From Halorarius halobius (GTDB lineage: Archaea; Halobacteriota; Halobacteria; Halobacteriales; Haloarculaceae): a stretch of 64,000 nucleotides of DNA. Below, in pieces: positions 42,853 to 52,105 of this stretch; position 1 is the stretch's first letter; each line of letters opens with the position of its first letter. The DNA lies in NCBI RefSeq assembly GCF_024298865.1, contig NZ_CP101161.1, positions 269,227 through 333,226 of the forward strand, read 5' to 3'. The notes below the pieces were generated by a model. That model made no database searches. It was given only the letters and a program-made list of their open reading frames with translations, and had not been told where the DNA came from. The position numbers and the translations under genes were made by a program.

Positions 42853-43602
42853 ATGCCATCCGACAGCCGCCCGACGCGACGCGACATCCTGGCCGGGGCC
42901 GGCGCGGTCGGCTCGCTGTATCTCGCCACGAAGGGCGGGGCGGCGGCGCTCGGTCTCCAGCCGGTCGAGTTGAACCGACGGACCAGAATCGAGGGACCGA
43001 CCGACCTCAGAATCGACTGGCGCGAGACGTACAACGGGAAACGGCTCCCCGCGGAGAACGGCTCCCGGAACGGACGTGGTGGACGGTCGGCGGCTCCGGT
43101 CGTCACGTTCGACGGTGTCCTCCCGGGCGACAGCGGGACGGCGACGTTCCGTCTCACGCAAGCGGCGCCCGGCCGGGACGTCGAGGGGGAGCGGCCGCCG
43201 CTTCGGGTCCGACTCCGGCCCCGCGTGACGGCGAACGCCGAGAACGGGCTGACGGAACCCGAACGAATGGCCGGCGACACGACCCCCGAGCGTGGTGAGC
43301 TACTCGACAGCGTGGACGCCCGTCTCTGGCGGGACGACGGCGTCCTCGGGTCGGGCGTCGGGGCCTGCAACGGCCGTCACGAGGAGGGCGAACCGCTGTT
43401 GGCGGAAGGGTCGCTCCGCGAACTCGACACCGACAGCGGAATCGTGCTCGCCGGTCCCGGCGGCGCGCGCGACTGTCTGTCCCCGAAGGCGACGCTCTGT
43501 GTCGGGCTGGAGTGGAGCGTCGACAGCAACGTCGGGAACCTCGTCCAGGGCGACTCGCTCCGCTTCGACCTCGACTTCTACACCGAGTCGTGTCCGAGAT
43601 AG
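42853..43602 (+). CDS. Tat-exported TasA-like surface protein, paralogue 3 (short)
   Basis: 249 aa from ATG at 42853 (a GTG at 42841 is in frame). Tat signal PTRRDILAGAGAVGSLY. It keeps LRIDWRETYNG, comparable with LKVDWQEHYSD, plus NAENGLTEPERMAG and LRFDLDFYTESC, but lacks the FFSDEE cleavage-site block that paralogues 1 and 2 have. It may therefore be processed differently. Four Cys pairs are possible in the C-terminal half. It ends 56 nt before the convergent Thr/Pro-tailed gene. Confidence 0.75.
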   Translation: MPSDSRPTRRDILAGAGAVGSLYLATKGGAAALGLQPVELNRRTRIEGPTDLRIDWRETYNGKRLPAENGSRNGRGGRSAAPVVTFDGVLPGDSGTATFRLTQAAPGRDVEGERPPLRVRLRPRVTANAENGLTEPERMAGDTTPERGELLDSVDARLWRDDGVLGSGVGACNGRHEEGEPLLAEGSLRELDTDSGIVLAGPGGARDCLSPKATLCVGLEWSVDSNVGNLVQGDSLRFDLDFYTESCPR

Positions 43603-43658
43603 CGGACGCGACTCGAAAATCCACCACACGCAACCGGAGCACCGTCGTCGTCGCGTGG

Positions 43659-44732
43659 CTACGTGGGCGTCGGCGTGGGGGCCGGCTCGGGCGTCGCCGT
43701 CGGGGCGCTCGTCGGCGTCGCAGTACTCGTCGCTGTCGCGGTCGGCGTCGCACTACCCGTCGCCGTCGTCGTAGAACTGTTCGTCGGCGTCGGAGTCGCC
43801 GTGGAGCCGTTCATCGGCGTCGGCGTCGGGGTCAGTGTTGGGGTCGCCGTGGTGCTGTTCGTCGGCGTCGGGGTCAGTGTTGGGGTCGCCGTGGTGCTGT
43901 TCGTCGGCGTCGGGGTCAGTGTTGGGGTCGCCGTCGAACTGTGCGTCGGCGTCGGGGTCACCGTGGCGTTGTTCGTCGGCGTCGCGGTCGGACTGTCGGC
44001 GGAGTCGCCGGTCGAATTCGTGGCGACGGCCGTCCCGTTTCCGGTCGCGTACTGGACGGTGTTTCCGACCGACATGCCGACGTCGGTCCACGAGCGCGTC
44101 ACCCTCGCCTCGACGACCACCCGGATGTCGATGCCGTCGCCGGCGCCGACCGTGGTCTCGTTCGTCGTGCCGGTGTGGAGCCGAATCGTCAGGTCGGCCG
44201 TGCCGCCCTCCGGCACACCGGTGAGATACGAGAGGTTCCCGCGCGCCAGGTCCTGCAGGTCGACGACACCGTTGCCGTTCGCGTCGACGACGCGACCGTC
44301 GGCGAGCAGGTCGCGTCCCGCGTAGGTGAGCCGCGTCACCGCGAGCGAGCGTGCGGTCGCCGCGGCGTCGCCGTCGTCGGGACCGGTGTCGTTCTCGCGG
44401 TACGCGACGGAGACGTTCAGATAGCTGATGTCGGTCGACGACGGCGGGTTGGCCACCCGAACCGTGTTGTAGACGGCGGTGTCGCCGTCGGCCGACCCGT
44501 TCTCCCACGTGTCCGCCAGCGTCGTCGCGTCCGTCTCGTCGACGGTGCTCCCTGCCGAGGCGGGCCCCACCTCGGAGAGCGTCACGTCGAACGTACCCGC
44601 GCCGAGCCGTGCCGACACGCCCTCGTCGTCGGCGAACAGCGCGAAGACGGCTGGATTCGGATGCGCGAGCGCGGCCGCCACGAGCGCGACACCGATGGCC
44701 GCCAGCAACACGCGGGTCGAGCGGGCGCTCAT
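43659..44732 (-). CDS. TasA/camelysin-like protein with Thr/Pro/Ser tail
   Basis: 357 aa. N-terminus with one hydrophobic stretch ([16 protein letters not shown]) followed by [17 protein letters not shown], the SipW-type cleavage region without a Tat motif. Residues about 40-235 are a beta domain with a possible EF-hand-like [13 protein letters not shown]. From about 240 the sequence is a Thr/Pro/Ser/Ala-rich tail, probably O-glycosylated, built partly from repeats. Its ATG overlaps the signal peptidase stop by 4 nt, so it is the last gene of that operon. Confidence 0.8.
   Translation of the reverse strand: MSARSTRVLLAAIGVALVAAALAHPNPAVFALFADDEGVSARLGAGTFDVTLSEVGPASAGSTVDETDATTLADTWENGSADGDTAVYNTVRVANPPSSTDISYLNVSVAYRENDTGPDDGDAAATARSLAVTRLTYAGRDLLADGRVVDANGNGVVDLQDLARGNLSYLTGVPEGGTADLTIRLHTGTTNETTVGAGDGIDIRVVVEARVTRSWTDVGMSVGNTVQYATGNGTAVATNSTGDSADSPTATPTNNATVTPTPTHSSTATPTLTPTPTNSTTATPTLTPTPTNSTTATPTLTPTPTPMNGSTATPTPTNSSTTTATGSATPTATATSTATPTSAPTATPEPAPTPTPT
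43819..43944 (-). repeat. 42-bp tandem repeat in the Thr/Pro tail
   Basis: Three head-to-tail units of 42 bp (43819-43860, 43861-43902, 43903-43944); the first two are identical, the third diverges in its last 11 nt. Each encodes 14 residues, [14 protein letters not shown]. Copy number may vary between strains. Confidence 0.92.
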
Positions 44733-45325
44733 CGGTCACCCTCCGGCGTCGAGTCCGCGTCGGGGGGCGCCGACGACTCGGCGTCCTCCGCCGGCCCGTC
44801 GGCGGTCCGAGCGTCCCGTAGCGCCCCGACGAGCGACCACAGTTCCGAGAGGAACAACAGCCCCACGGGGACGAGAACGAGCGCGACGAACCCCACGCGC
44901 GTCGAGGCGAACAGCGTGACGTGACCGACGACGGGGAGCGTCGCGACCACCCGACCGACGACGGCGTCGGCCGGTACGAGCTGTGGGTCGGGCGCGTCGT
45001 TCGCGTCGCCCTTCGTCCGGAAGTAGCGGCCGTCCTCGCGGGCGACCACATCGACCACCCGGTGGGTCCGGCGCTGGACCGCTCCCCCGCCGTCCGTGAA
45101 CTCGTAGGTGATGACGTCGCCGCGCTCGATGCGACGGGGCGGCACCTCCCGCACCAGCACGACGTCGCCCGGGCTGATGGCCGGCTCCATGCTCCCGGAC
45201 ATCACCGTGTAGCTGTGGCTCGCACCGACGGTCTGTGGCACCGCCGTGACGACGAACGGCGTTACGCAGGCGACGAGCAGCAGCGCCCCGACCGCGTGGG
45301 CCAGCCGCCGGGTCGACGGTCTCAC
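44729..45325 (-). CDS. Signal peptidase I, SipW-like
   Basis: 198 aa from GTG at 45325. One N-terminal membrane segment, then [16 protein letters not shown] (catalytic Ser, about residue 45), [17 protein letters not shown] with the archaeal/SipW-type His in place of the bacterial Lys, [12 protein letters not shown], and a C-terminal membrane segment. The archaeal ER-type signal peptidase uses Ser-His. It overlaps the regulator stop and the substrate-like gene start by 4 nt each. It most probably matures the TasA-like proteins of the cluster; this is inferred from context. Confidence 0.92.
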   Translation of the reverse strand: MRPSTRRLAHAVGALLLVACVTPFVVTAVPQTVGASHSYTVMSGSMEPAISPGDVVLVREVPPRRIERGDVITYEFTDGGGAVQRRTHRVVDVVAREDGRYFRTKGDANDAPDPQLVPADAVVGRVVATLPVVGHVTLFASTRVGFVALVLVPVGLLFLSELWSLVGALRDARTADGPAEDAESSAPPDADSTPEGDR

Positions 45326-45927
45326 GGCCCGTCACCCCGGTTCGTCGGCGGTGGTCCCTCGCGGCCGAGCCGCATCCGCCGGTCGCGCAGGAAGTGGACG
45401 CCGGCCGACGTGGTGAACGTCGCCGCTATGAGCGCCGACCACGCGATTGCAGGGACGAGCGTGAACGGGAGCAGACCGACGAGGTCGGCGGCGACGACGC
45501 CCACACTCAACGCGCCGAGGCCGAGATAGTAGCTACTCCACGAGATGCTGTCGGTGGGGACCACGTCGAAGTACACCTCCAGTTCCGACGCCTCCGGCGT
45601 CAGTTCGACGACCGACCGGTCGGTGTCGAACCTGACGATGCCGTTGTCGGCCATCATCGGGAGGTGGGACTGTCGTAACGCGGTGTAGACGCGCATCCGC
45701 TCCTTGTACGTCACCGCGTCGCGCACGGTGTCGTTCTCCCAGGCGGCAATCTGCGCCGATAGCTCCCGGAGCGTCACCGGGTCGTCACGCTGTAACAGGT
45801 AATGAAGGGTGTACCGTCGACGCTCGGAACTCAGCGTCTCGAAAGCGGTCTCTTGGGAGATACCCCGGTCCGACTCCTGTGAGGCGGTCTCTGCGACCCC
45901 CAGCGAGGAGATGGCGTCGATAGGCAT
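45322..45927 (-). CDS. DUF7344-type winged-helix regulator with membrane segments
   Basis: 201 aa from ATG at 45927, with a good Shine-Dalgarno GGAGGTG about 8 nt before it. The wHTH domain (about 28-120) contains ETLSSERRRYTLHYLL, VTLRELSAQIAAWEN and VYTALRQSHLPMMADNGIVRF, as in DUF7344. Two hydrophobic segments follow (about 135-175), so it is a membrane-attached regulator. As the first gene of the regulator, signal peptidase, TasA-like operon, it probably controls the cluster. Confidence 0.85.
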   Translation of the reverse strand: MPIDAISSLGVAETASQESDRGISQETAFETLSSERRRYTLHYLLQRDDPVTLRELSAQIAAWENDTVRDAVTYKERMRVYTALRQSHLPMMADNGIVRFDTDRSVVELTPEASELEVYFDVVPTDSISWSSYYLGLGALSVGVVAADLVGLLPFTLVPAIAWSALIAATFTTSAGVHFLRDRRMRLGREGPPPTNRGDGP

Positions 45928-46345
45928 CTGTTACACCTCCGCCCCGTCGCACCGGACGGTCGGCGAATATCCCCGGTCCGCCCGGGTCTGCCCCGGCCCC
46001 GGACGCTCCCGTATCGCTTGCATGCTCGCCCGTAGCTCCGACCCTCCCGAGGTTTGTTATGGGCTTTCTGCGGAGCGTTCAGAACCGTTGATAATTCCGT
46101 AATGGGTAGTTACTCCCGCCCGAACTGTGGCCGGAGCGTCGGTCCGGGGCCCGACAGCGGATACCGGTGAACGGCCAGAGTGCGGCCGGACGCGGCCGAA
46201 CGCCGACCGTCGGCGCCGGCGCTAGGACGTGCTTTCCACGGTAGTGTGGACGCTCCTGACCCACCGTTCGCCGGAAGCCAGCCGTGTCCATCGGTGCCGG
46301 TGCCGACCGTGGGGACCCGGACCGGCAGATACGGCGACGCGGGGG
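45928..46345 (-). promoter_or_regulatory. Intergenic region upstream of the regulator/signal-peptidase operon
   Basis: 418 nt with no credible gene. An AT-rich patch near 46080-46125 (ttgataattccgtaatgg, and the half-site tagttactc at 46107-46115) suggests promoter elements, and a TCAGAACCG stretch here resembles the direct repeat before the TasA-like gene (reverse complement TCAGAAACCG). The rest shows nothing recognisable. Confidence 0.4.
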
Positions 46346-47527
46346 CTACTCCTCGGCGTCGTCTTTCAGCGCGTCCGGGAGGAACCGGTCCTCGTGGGCG
46401 GTGATGGTGTCCTGATAGCGCGTCAGCGTCTCCAGCACGTCGGCCATCCCGTCCGCGAAGTCCGCGCGCTGTTCGTCGATGAGCGCCATGTAGCGGTCGT
46501 TGGCCATCTCCATCTCGTGTTCCTCGTCTTCGTCGCGGGGGTTCTCGACGTGGGTCACGTCGACGTCGAGGTCGTGGGCCGCGGCGGCCTCCTGGATGGT
46601 CTCGGCGATTTCGACGATGGCGATGGGACGGGTCACCTGGTTGTAGACCGTGAGGTCGTCCGGTCGCTCGTCGGGGTCCTGGAGTGCGAGACGTGCCAGC
46701 CCCTCGACCGCATCCTCCAGCGAGACGAACGGCTTGCGTTGCTCGCCCTTCCCGTACACCGTCAGCGGGTAGCCCGCGACGGCCTGTGCGGCGAACCGGT
46801 GGGCGACGACGCCGAAGTAGTAGTCGAAGTCGAACCGGGTCTTCAGGCGGTCGTCCGCGCGGGTCTCCTCGGTCTCGGTGCCGTACGTGATGGCGGTGCG
46901 CACGTCCGAAATCGGGATGTCGAACTGCTTGTGCGCGAGCCGCATGTTCGCGGCGTCGTGGCTCTTGGTGAGGTGGTACCAGCTACCAGCCATCGCGGGG
47001 AACGGCACGTCGTCGCGCTCGCCGTCGTGTTCCATGACGGCGCCGCCCTCGGGGATGGGGAACTCCGGCGCACCGTAGACGCCGGTCGTCGTCGTCTCGA
47101 TGAAATGCGTGTCGGTCATGTCGTGCTCCTCGAGCCCCCACAGCAGGTTCCGGGTCGCCTGCATGTTGTTGTGCTGGGTGTAGTTGGCCCGCTCGCCGTT
47201 TATCTGCGAGTACGGCGCCGACGGCTGGGCGGCCGTGTGCACGATGGCCGAGGGCTCGTGGACCTGCAGGAGTTGGTCGACGAACGACCGCTCGGTCAGG
47301 TCCCCCTCGACGAGCGAGAGGTTCGAACAGCCGTGGACCTCGCGGGCCGCGTCGAGCCGCTCGTCGATGGAGGCGATGGGGACGGCGCTCGTCGAGCCGA
47401 CCTCCTCGACCCACCCACGGCGGGCGAAGTTGTCCACGACGACGACACGCTCGTCCGTCCGGGTCGCGATGCGGAGCGCGGTCGGCCACCCGATGTAGCC
47501 GTCACCACCTGTCACCAGTATCGACAT
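46346..47527 (-). CDS. UDP-sulfoquinovose synthase-like SDR (SQD1/Agl3 family)
   Basis: 393 aa. Starts with GGDGYIGWPTALRIA, the NAD site; the SQD1-specific blocks QPSAPYSQI and YTQHNNMQATRNLLW are present; catalytic Thr-Tyr-Lys as TTTTGVYG and YHLTK. The size fits SQD1 (about 400). SQD1 makes UDP-sulfoquinovose from UDP-glucose and sulfite, used in sulfolipids or in glycoprotein sugars (Agl3 in Sulfolobus). Haloarchaea use sulfated sugars in lipids and N-glycans, so either role is possible. A perfect inverted repeat overlaps its start-site region. Confidence 0.9.
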   Translation of the reverse strand: MSILVTGGDGYIGWPTALRIATRTDERVVVVDNFARRGWVEEVGSTSAVPIASIDERLDAAREVHGCSNLSLVEGDLTERSFVDQLLQVHEPSAIVHTAAQPSAPYSQINGERANYTQHNNMQATRNLLWGLEEHDMTDTHFIETTTTGVYGAPEFPIPEGGAVMEHDGERDDVPFPAMAGSWYHLTKSHDAANMRLAHKQFDIPISDVRTAITYGTETEETRADDRLKTRFDFDYYFGVVAHRFAAQAVAGYPLTVYGKGEQRKPFVSLEDAVEGLARLALQDPDERPDDLTVYNQVTRPIAIVEIAETIQEAAAAHDLDVDVTHVENPRDEDEEHEMEMANDRYMALIDEQRADFADGMADVLETLTRYQDTITAHEDRFLPDALKDDAEE

Positions 47528-47528
47528 A

Positions 47529-47563
47529 GTTACTCACAAAATGAGTAACCCACTGCCTTATAG
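47529..47563 (-). promoter_or_regulatory. Promoter and operator-like inverted repeat of the SQD1-like gene
   Basis: On the minus strand, a TATA box ctataagg (47563-47556) lies 29-36 nt before the ATG; the transcript is thus near leaderless. Perfect 8-bp arms gttactca and tgagtaac (47529-47536 and 47542-47549, 5 nt spacer) fill the region between TATA and start, where a repressor would bind. A related sequence is in front of the GlmU-like gene (55088-55109). Confidence 0.6.
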
Positions 47564-47667
47564 TTTCCCGTTGGCGCGCGACCGGGGCACCGGTGTGACG
47601 GAGCCAGCGGTGGCCGTCGGCCGGAGACGCGTCCGGATTTTTCATCCGGGAGCGCGTAGCCGGGGCC

Positions 47668-48441
47668 ATGCCCGAGCACGCCGCCCACCGCAGTCGCTGG
47701 CCCGTCGTCGGCGCCGCCGGCGCGGGCCTGCTGTACGCCGGCGTCGCGATGTACGCGCTGGGTGCCGCGACGGGGCTGTTCCCGGGGGTCGTGGGCGGCG
47801 TCGCGGCGCTGGTGGGCGGCCTCCTCGCCGCTGGCGGCCTGGTCGGCTGGCTCGACGAGGCGTTCCTCGGCGACCGCATCACCGGCGCGGAGACGCCGCT
47901 GTACCGGCAGACGATGCTGTTGTTCCTCGGGACGGACGTGGCGACGTTCGCCGCCGGCTTCGTCTACTACGCGTTCGTCCGGGTCGGCGCGTGGCCGCCG
48001 GCGGACCTGCCGGGCGGCCTGCTCGGAGCCCTCGTCGTTGCGAACACGGCCGTCCTGCTGGTCTCAAGCGGCACCTACCACCTCGCAGTGAGCGCGCTCG
48101 ACAGCGGAAACGAGACGCGATTCACCCGGCTCCTGGGCGTCACGCTCCTGCTCGGCGTCGTCTTCCTCGGGGGACAGGCCTACGAGTACGTCGAACTGCT
48201 CCACGAAGGGTTCGGCGTGACGGGCGTGTTCGCCAGCGCGTTCTACGGGCTGACGGCGCTCCACGGCCTCCACGTCGCGCTCGGCGTCGTCCTCATCGGC
48301 ATCGTGTTCACGCGGGCGCGCCGCGGCGCGTACGCCGAGGGCCACACCTCCGTCGAGACGGTGGAGCTGTACTGGCATTTCGTCGACGCCGTCTGGCTGT
48401 TCCTCGTCGTCGTGCTGTACGTGGGTGCGACGGTGGGGTGA
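47668..48441 (+). CDS. coxC: Heme-copper oxidase subunit III
   Basis: 257 aa. Seven hydrophobic segments; late signature ASAFYGLTALHGLHVALGVVLIG then VELYWHFVDAVWLFLVVVLY, the subunit III pattern. Assembly factor that keeps the oxidase active. Preceded by a T-rich box (atttttcatcc). The cox genes are split here over two strands: coxC (+), coxA (-), coxB (+). Its stop is adjacent to the stop of the small gene at 48442. Confidence 0.92.
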   Translation: MPEHAAHRSRWPVVGAAGAGLLYAGVAMYALGAATGLFPGVVGGVAALVGGLLAAGGLVGWLDEAFLGDRITGAETPLYRQTMLLFLGTDVATFAAGFVYYAFVRVGAWPPADLPGGLLGALVVANTAVLLVSSGTYHLAVSALDSGNETRFTRLLGVTLLLGVVFLGGQAYEYVELLHEGFGVTGVFASAFYGLTALHGLHVALGVVLIGIVFTRARRGAYAEGHTSVETVELYWHFVDAVWLFLVVVLYVGATVG

Positions 48442-48939
48442 CTACCGCGACTCGAACGCCTCCAGCCGGCGGTACAGCGGCGGCACCAGCACGCCCCCGG
48501 CGCCGACGAGGATGGCGACGACGCCCAGCGGCAACAGCAGGGGACTGGCGTCGACACACCGGTTCAGCGACGAGAGGGTGACGTACCGCTGGCCGCCGTC
48601 GTAGCTGACGAGGACGCCCGCGCGGAACGCGTCGAGATGTGGCGTCTCGCCCCTGATTTCGGCCTCCCGCATCGGCGCGTCGAGCGCCCGGCGGAACGCC
48701 GCCCGCTCCCCGTCGGAGAGCTCTTCGACGGAGAGACGCCGGAGGCTCGGGCCGTCCGGACCGGCGTACTGGGCCGTCGTCGCCTCGCTGGCGACGTGGA
48801 TGCTCGGGTCGCCACAGAGCCCGAGTTCCGACTGGACGACGCTGTAGCCGCCCATGACGCCGCCCGCGATGCCGACGGCGACCAGCAGGACGCCCACGAG
48901 CGGCGCGCCGTAGACGACGAGGAACGGGTCGTCGCTCAT
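48442..48939 (-). CDS. Small two-TM protein adjacent to CoxA, DUF7979-like
   Basis: 165 aa. Membrane segments at about 12-36 and 130-155, with an outward loop that has VEELSDGERAAFRRALD and FRAGVLVSYDGGQRYVTLSS, resembling motifs in the 33288-34226 and 59489-60415 proteins. Its ATG directly follows the coxA stop (no gap), so it is co-transcribed with coxA and may be an accessory oxidase subunit. No known oxidase motif. Confidence 0.78.
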   Translation of the reverse strand: MSDDPFLVVYGAPLVGVLLVAVGIAGGVMGGYSVVQSELGLCGDPSIHVASEATTAQYAGPDGPSLRRLSVEELSDGERAAFRRALDAPMREAEIRGETPHLDAFRAGVLVSYDGGQRYVTLSSLNRCVDASPLLLPLGVVAILVGAGGVLVPPLYRRLEAFESR

Positions 48940-51216
48940 CTACAGCCTCCGTGCCCGGCGCAGTTCCAGGAACTCCAGCACGACGCCGAGGCCAAGTCCG
49001 TACAGCCAGTGAGCGATGAGCGAGAACGCGACGTAGCCGACGAGTTCCAGCCCCGTCTGCCCGGTGTAGAAGGCGATGGCGAAGCCGACGGCCATCACCG
49101 TCGCGTACGCGATGCTGGTGACGACGGTCAACCGACCGGGGAGATACTCCGCGAGCGCGACGAACAGTAGCGACCACGTCACCGTCCCGCCGAGCAGGAA
49201 CACGAGGAAGCCGACGCCGGCGCTGGGGGCGACTCCCGCGAGTTCGGCGAGTTCCGCGAACGCCGCGGTGTCGAACACGCCGAGCACGGTGGCGGCGAAC
49301 AGCGCCCCCGACATCAGCAGGGTGCCGACGAACCCCGCGAGCATCGCCGACCCGACCGTTCGGCCCGCACCCCGAGTCAGCGACTCGACGCCGCGGGCCA
49401 CCTGTGGACTGCCGCGGTCGGGGTCGCTGGTCAGCGACGGCCGTGTCGTCGCTGGCTCGGGCGTCTCGACGCCGTACTCGCGGTCGAGTTTCCGCTCGAA
49501 CCACTGCCACTCGGGGGTGAACTGGCCGGTCTCCTTCAGGTCCCACGGGTCCGCGTCCGCGACGGGGTCGCCGTTCCAGTACGACCACACCATGTTGTAG
49601 AGCCACAGCAGGACGGCGATGCCGAGCACGAACGCGCCGACGGTGGCGACCTGCTGGTACGGGGCGAACTCGGCGGGGTAGTTGGCGTAGCGGCGGGGCA
49701 ACTCCAGCAGGCCGAGCACGATGAGCGTCCCGAACGTCACCGTCGAGGCGGCGACCATCAGCCACGACTGGAAGACGGCGAGCCGGCGGTCGTACCAGCG
49801 CTCGGTGACCAGCGGGTACCAGTAGTAGCTCGCGGCCATCATCATGAACGGGATGATGCCCATGAGTATCATGTGGAAGTGGCCGACGACGTAGTAGGTG
49901 CCGTGGTACACCACGTCGATGGGGATGGCCGCGAGGAACACCCCCGTCACGCCGCCGACGACGAACGTGCCGATGGAGCCGACACAGAGTATCATCGGCG
50001 CGGTCAACCGGACGCGGCCGTCCCAGATGGTCGTCAGCCAGTTGAACACCTTGATGGCGGAGGGGACGGCGATGGCGACGGAGACGGCCATGAACGACGC
50101 CTTCACGCGGGGGTCGACCGCCGAGACGAACATGTGGTGGGCCCAGACGCCGAACGACATGACACCGATGGCCAGCGTCGAGTAGACGATGAACCGGAAG
50201 CCGAACAGTTTCCGGCCGACGAACTTCGGCAACACGGTGGACATCAGCCCCGTCGCCGGCAGGAAGATGATGTACACCTCGGGGTGGCCCCAGAACCAGA
50301 ACAGATGTTGCCACAGTATCGGTGACCCACCCTCGACGGCGTAGAACGTGGTGCCGACCACCCGGTCGAGCACGAGCATCACGAGCGCGCTCCCGAGCAA
50401 CGGGAACGCGAACAGCGCGAGGCCGCTCGTCGTCAGCATCGTCCACGAGAAGATGTCGAGGTTCGCCCAGTTGACCGACGGCGCCCGCTCGTGGACGATG
50501 GTGACGATGAAGTTGATAGCGCCCAGCGTCGTCGCCACGCCCGACAGATGCAGGCCCAGAAGCAGGGTCGTTATCTGCGGGTTCTCCGTCGTCGAGGACA
50601 GCGGCGTGTACAGCGTCCAGCCGACGCCGGGTTCCTCAGCGGACTGCAACAGGAGTAGCGCCTGCTCGGACAGGACGGGCGCGAGCAGTTGCCCGCCGAC
50701 CTGGAAGAACAGGCCAGCGCGGGCCAGAAGCAGGGCGGGCGGCAACAGCCAGAAGCCGATGGCGTTCACCCGCGGGAACGCCATGTCGTCGGCGCCCACC
50801 AGAAGCGGGAGGACGTAGTTCCCGATGCCGAAGAACACCGGGAGCACGAAGAAGATGAGCATCGTCAGCCCGTGGGTCGTGAACAGGGCGTTGTACGTCT
50901 GCTCGGACCAGACGTTCGCCGCGGGCGTCAGCAGTTCCAGACGGAGCATCATCGCGTCGGTGCCGCCCCACAGCGCCGCAACCGTACCGAACGCGATGTA
51001 CAGCAGGCCGACGTCCTTGTGGTCGGTGGTCGTGGTCCAGCGGACAACCGCCGCCCGGAGCCGCGAGAAGTCAAGCGACAGTTCGCGGCGGTGGCCCACG
51101 CCGGCGTAGCCGCCGTCCGCGCGGACCGCACCCCGGCGCTTCGAGACGACGGCGACGAGGAGACAACCCGCAAGCACCGCGAACAGCCCCCCGAACTCGA
51201 CGAGCGCGCGGTTCAT
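48940..51216 (-). CDS. coxA: Heme-copper oxidase subunit I with C-terminal extension
   Basis: 758 aa. Haem and copper ligands of the type A oxidases: TTHGLTML (low-spin haem His), GHPEVYIIFLP (CuB His and cross-linked Tyr), WAHHMFV (two CuB His), VGHFHMIL (haem a/a3 His). K-channel YSTLA and D-channel region present. Additional C-terminal domain (about 590-758) has four or more membrane helices and a DUF6789-type look, which is longer than a standard 520-600 aa subunit I. Transfers electrons from CoxB to oxygen. Confidence 0.94.
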   Translation of the reverse strand: MNRALVEFGGLFAVLAGCLLVAVVSKRRGAVRADGGYAGVGHRRELSLDFSRLRAAVVRWTTTTDHKDVGLLYIAFGTVAALWGGTDAMMLRLELLTPAANVWSEQTYNALFTTHGLTMLIFFVLPVFFGIGNYVLPLLVGADDMAFPRVNAIGFWLLPPALLLARAGLFFQVGGQLLAPVLSEQALLLLQSAEEPGVGWTLYTPLSSTTENPQITTLLLGLHLSGVATTLGAINFIVTIVHERAPSVNWANLDIFSWTMLTTSGLALFAFPLLGSALVMLVLDRVVGTTFYAVEGGSPILWQHLFWFWGHPEVYIIFLPATGLMSTVLPKFVGRKLFGFRFIVYSTLAIGVMSFGVWAHHMFVSAVDPRVKASFMAVSVAIAVPSAIKVFNWLTTIWDGRVRLTAPMILCVGSIGTFVVGGVTGVFLAAIPIDVVYHGTYYVVGHFHMILMGIIPFMMMAASYYWYPLVTERWYDRRLAVFQSWLMVAASTVTFGTLIVLGLLELPRRYANYPAEFAPYQQVATVGAFVLGIAVLLWLYNMVWSYWNGDPVADADPWDLKETGQFTPEWQWFERKLDREYGVETPEPATTRPSLTSDPDRGSPQVARGVESLTRGAGRTVGSAMLAGFVGTLLMSGALFAATVLGVFDTAAFAELAELAGVAPSAGVGFLVFLLGGTVTWSLLFVALAEYLPGRLTVVTSIAYATVMAVGFAIAFYTGQTGLELVGYVAFSLIAHWLYGLGLGVVLEFLELRRARRL

Positions 51217-51340
51217 CGGGGACCCTCCGGGAGCGTCATCTGCGTAGGTGCCTCGACACCGCGGTGCCCAATAAAAGCGACTCCCAGGCAGGAGACGGCC
51301 TGGCCACAGCTATTTGCCCCGGGACGGTGTGTGTCGACGT

Positions 51341-52105
51341 GTGCGACGCCGCCGCCTCGGGACGCTCGCGCTCGCGGCGCTTGCAGTCGTCTGGCTGTTC
51401 GCCGCGCCGGCGGCCGCCCAGTCGGTCAACCGGGACCTGTTCGAGCAACTCAACACGCAACTGCTGTACGTCGCGCTCCCGCTGACGGTGTTCGTCGAGG
51501 TGATACTCGTGTACGCCGTCGTCCGGTTCCGCGGGAACCCGGACCCGAAGCCGACCATCGCTGACCCGCCGCTGGAGATAACCTGGACGGCGGCGACGGC
51601 GGTCATCCTGCTTTTCGTCGGCTTCTCCGCGTACACGGTGCTGGCGACGCCGTACATGAGCCCCGCCGGGAGCGCCGCGGCCGCGGTCGAGAACCCGGAG
51701 ACGGCGCCCGACGACGCCGTCGTCGTGGACGTCGTCGCCTACCAGTTCGGCTGGGAGGCCCGCTACCCCGCCGCGAACGTCTCCACGCAGGGTGAACTCG
51801 TCGTGCCGACGGACCGCGAGGTGTATCTCCGTCTTCGGTCGCAGGACGTCATCCACTCGCTGTTCGTCCCCGACTGGGGCATCAAGCAAGACGTGTTCCC
51901 GGGACAGACGACGCTCGTGCGGACGCGGGTGTACGAGCCCGGGAGCTACCGGATCTACTGTGCGGAACTGTGTGGCGTCGGCCACTCGCGGATGCGGGCG
52001 ACGGCGACGGCCGTCCCCGACTCCACGTACCGCGAGTGGCTCGACGACCACCGCAACGAGACGGGCGTGACGGACGCGCCACGACCCGCGAACGCGACCG
52101 CCTGA
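51341..52105 (+). CDS. coxB: Heme-copper oxidase subunit II (CuA)
   Basis: 254 aa from GTG at 51341 (a GTG at 51329 is also in frame); signal peptide to AAPAAAQ. Two membrane segments (about 40-62, 82-102) and a cupredoxin domain. CuA ligands: VIHSLFVPDWG (His), and CAELCGVGHSRM (two Cys, Glu/Leu, His, Met). Takes electrons from a blue-copper or cytochrome donor to subunit I. Divergent from coxA, convergent with glmS with abutting stops. Confidence 0.94.
   Translation: MRRRRLGTLALAALAVVWLFAAPAAAQSVNRDLFEQLNTQLLYVALPLTVFVEVILVYAVVRFRGNPDPKPTIADPPLEITWTAATAVILLFVGFSAYTVLATPYMSPAGSAAAAVENPETAPDDAVVVDVVAYQFGWEARYPAANVSTQGELVVPTDREVYLRLRSQDVIHSLFVPDWGIKQDVFPGQTTLVRTRVYEPGSYRIYCAELCGVGHSRMRATATAVPDSTYREWLDDHRNETGVTDAPRPANATA

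Noticed and set aside
48308-50446. 712 aa minus-strand frame overlapping coxC and coxA
   Set aside because: Different frame of coxA; Arg-rich with no motif.
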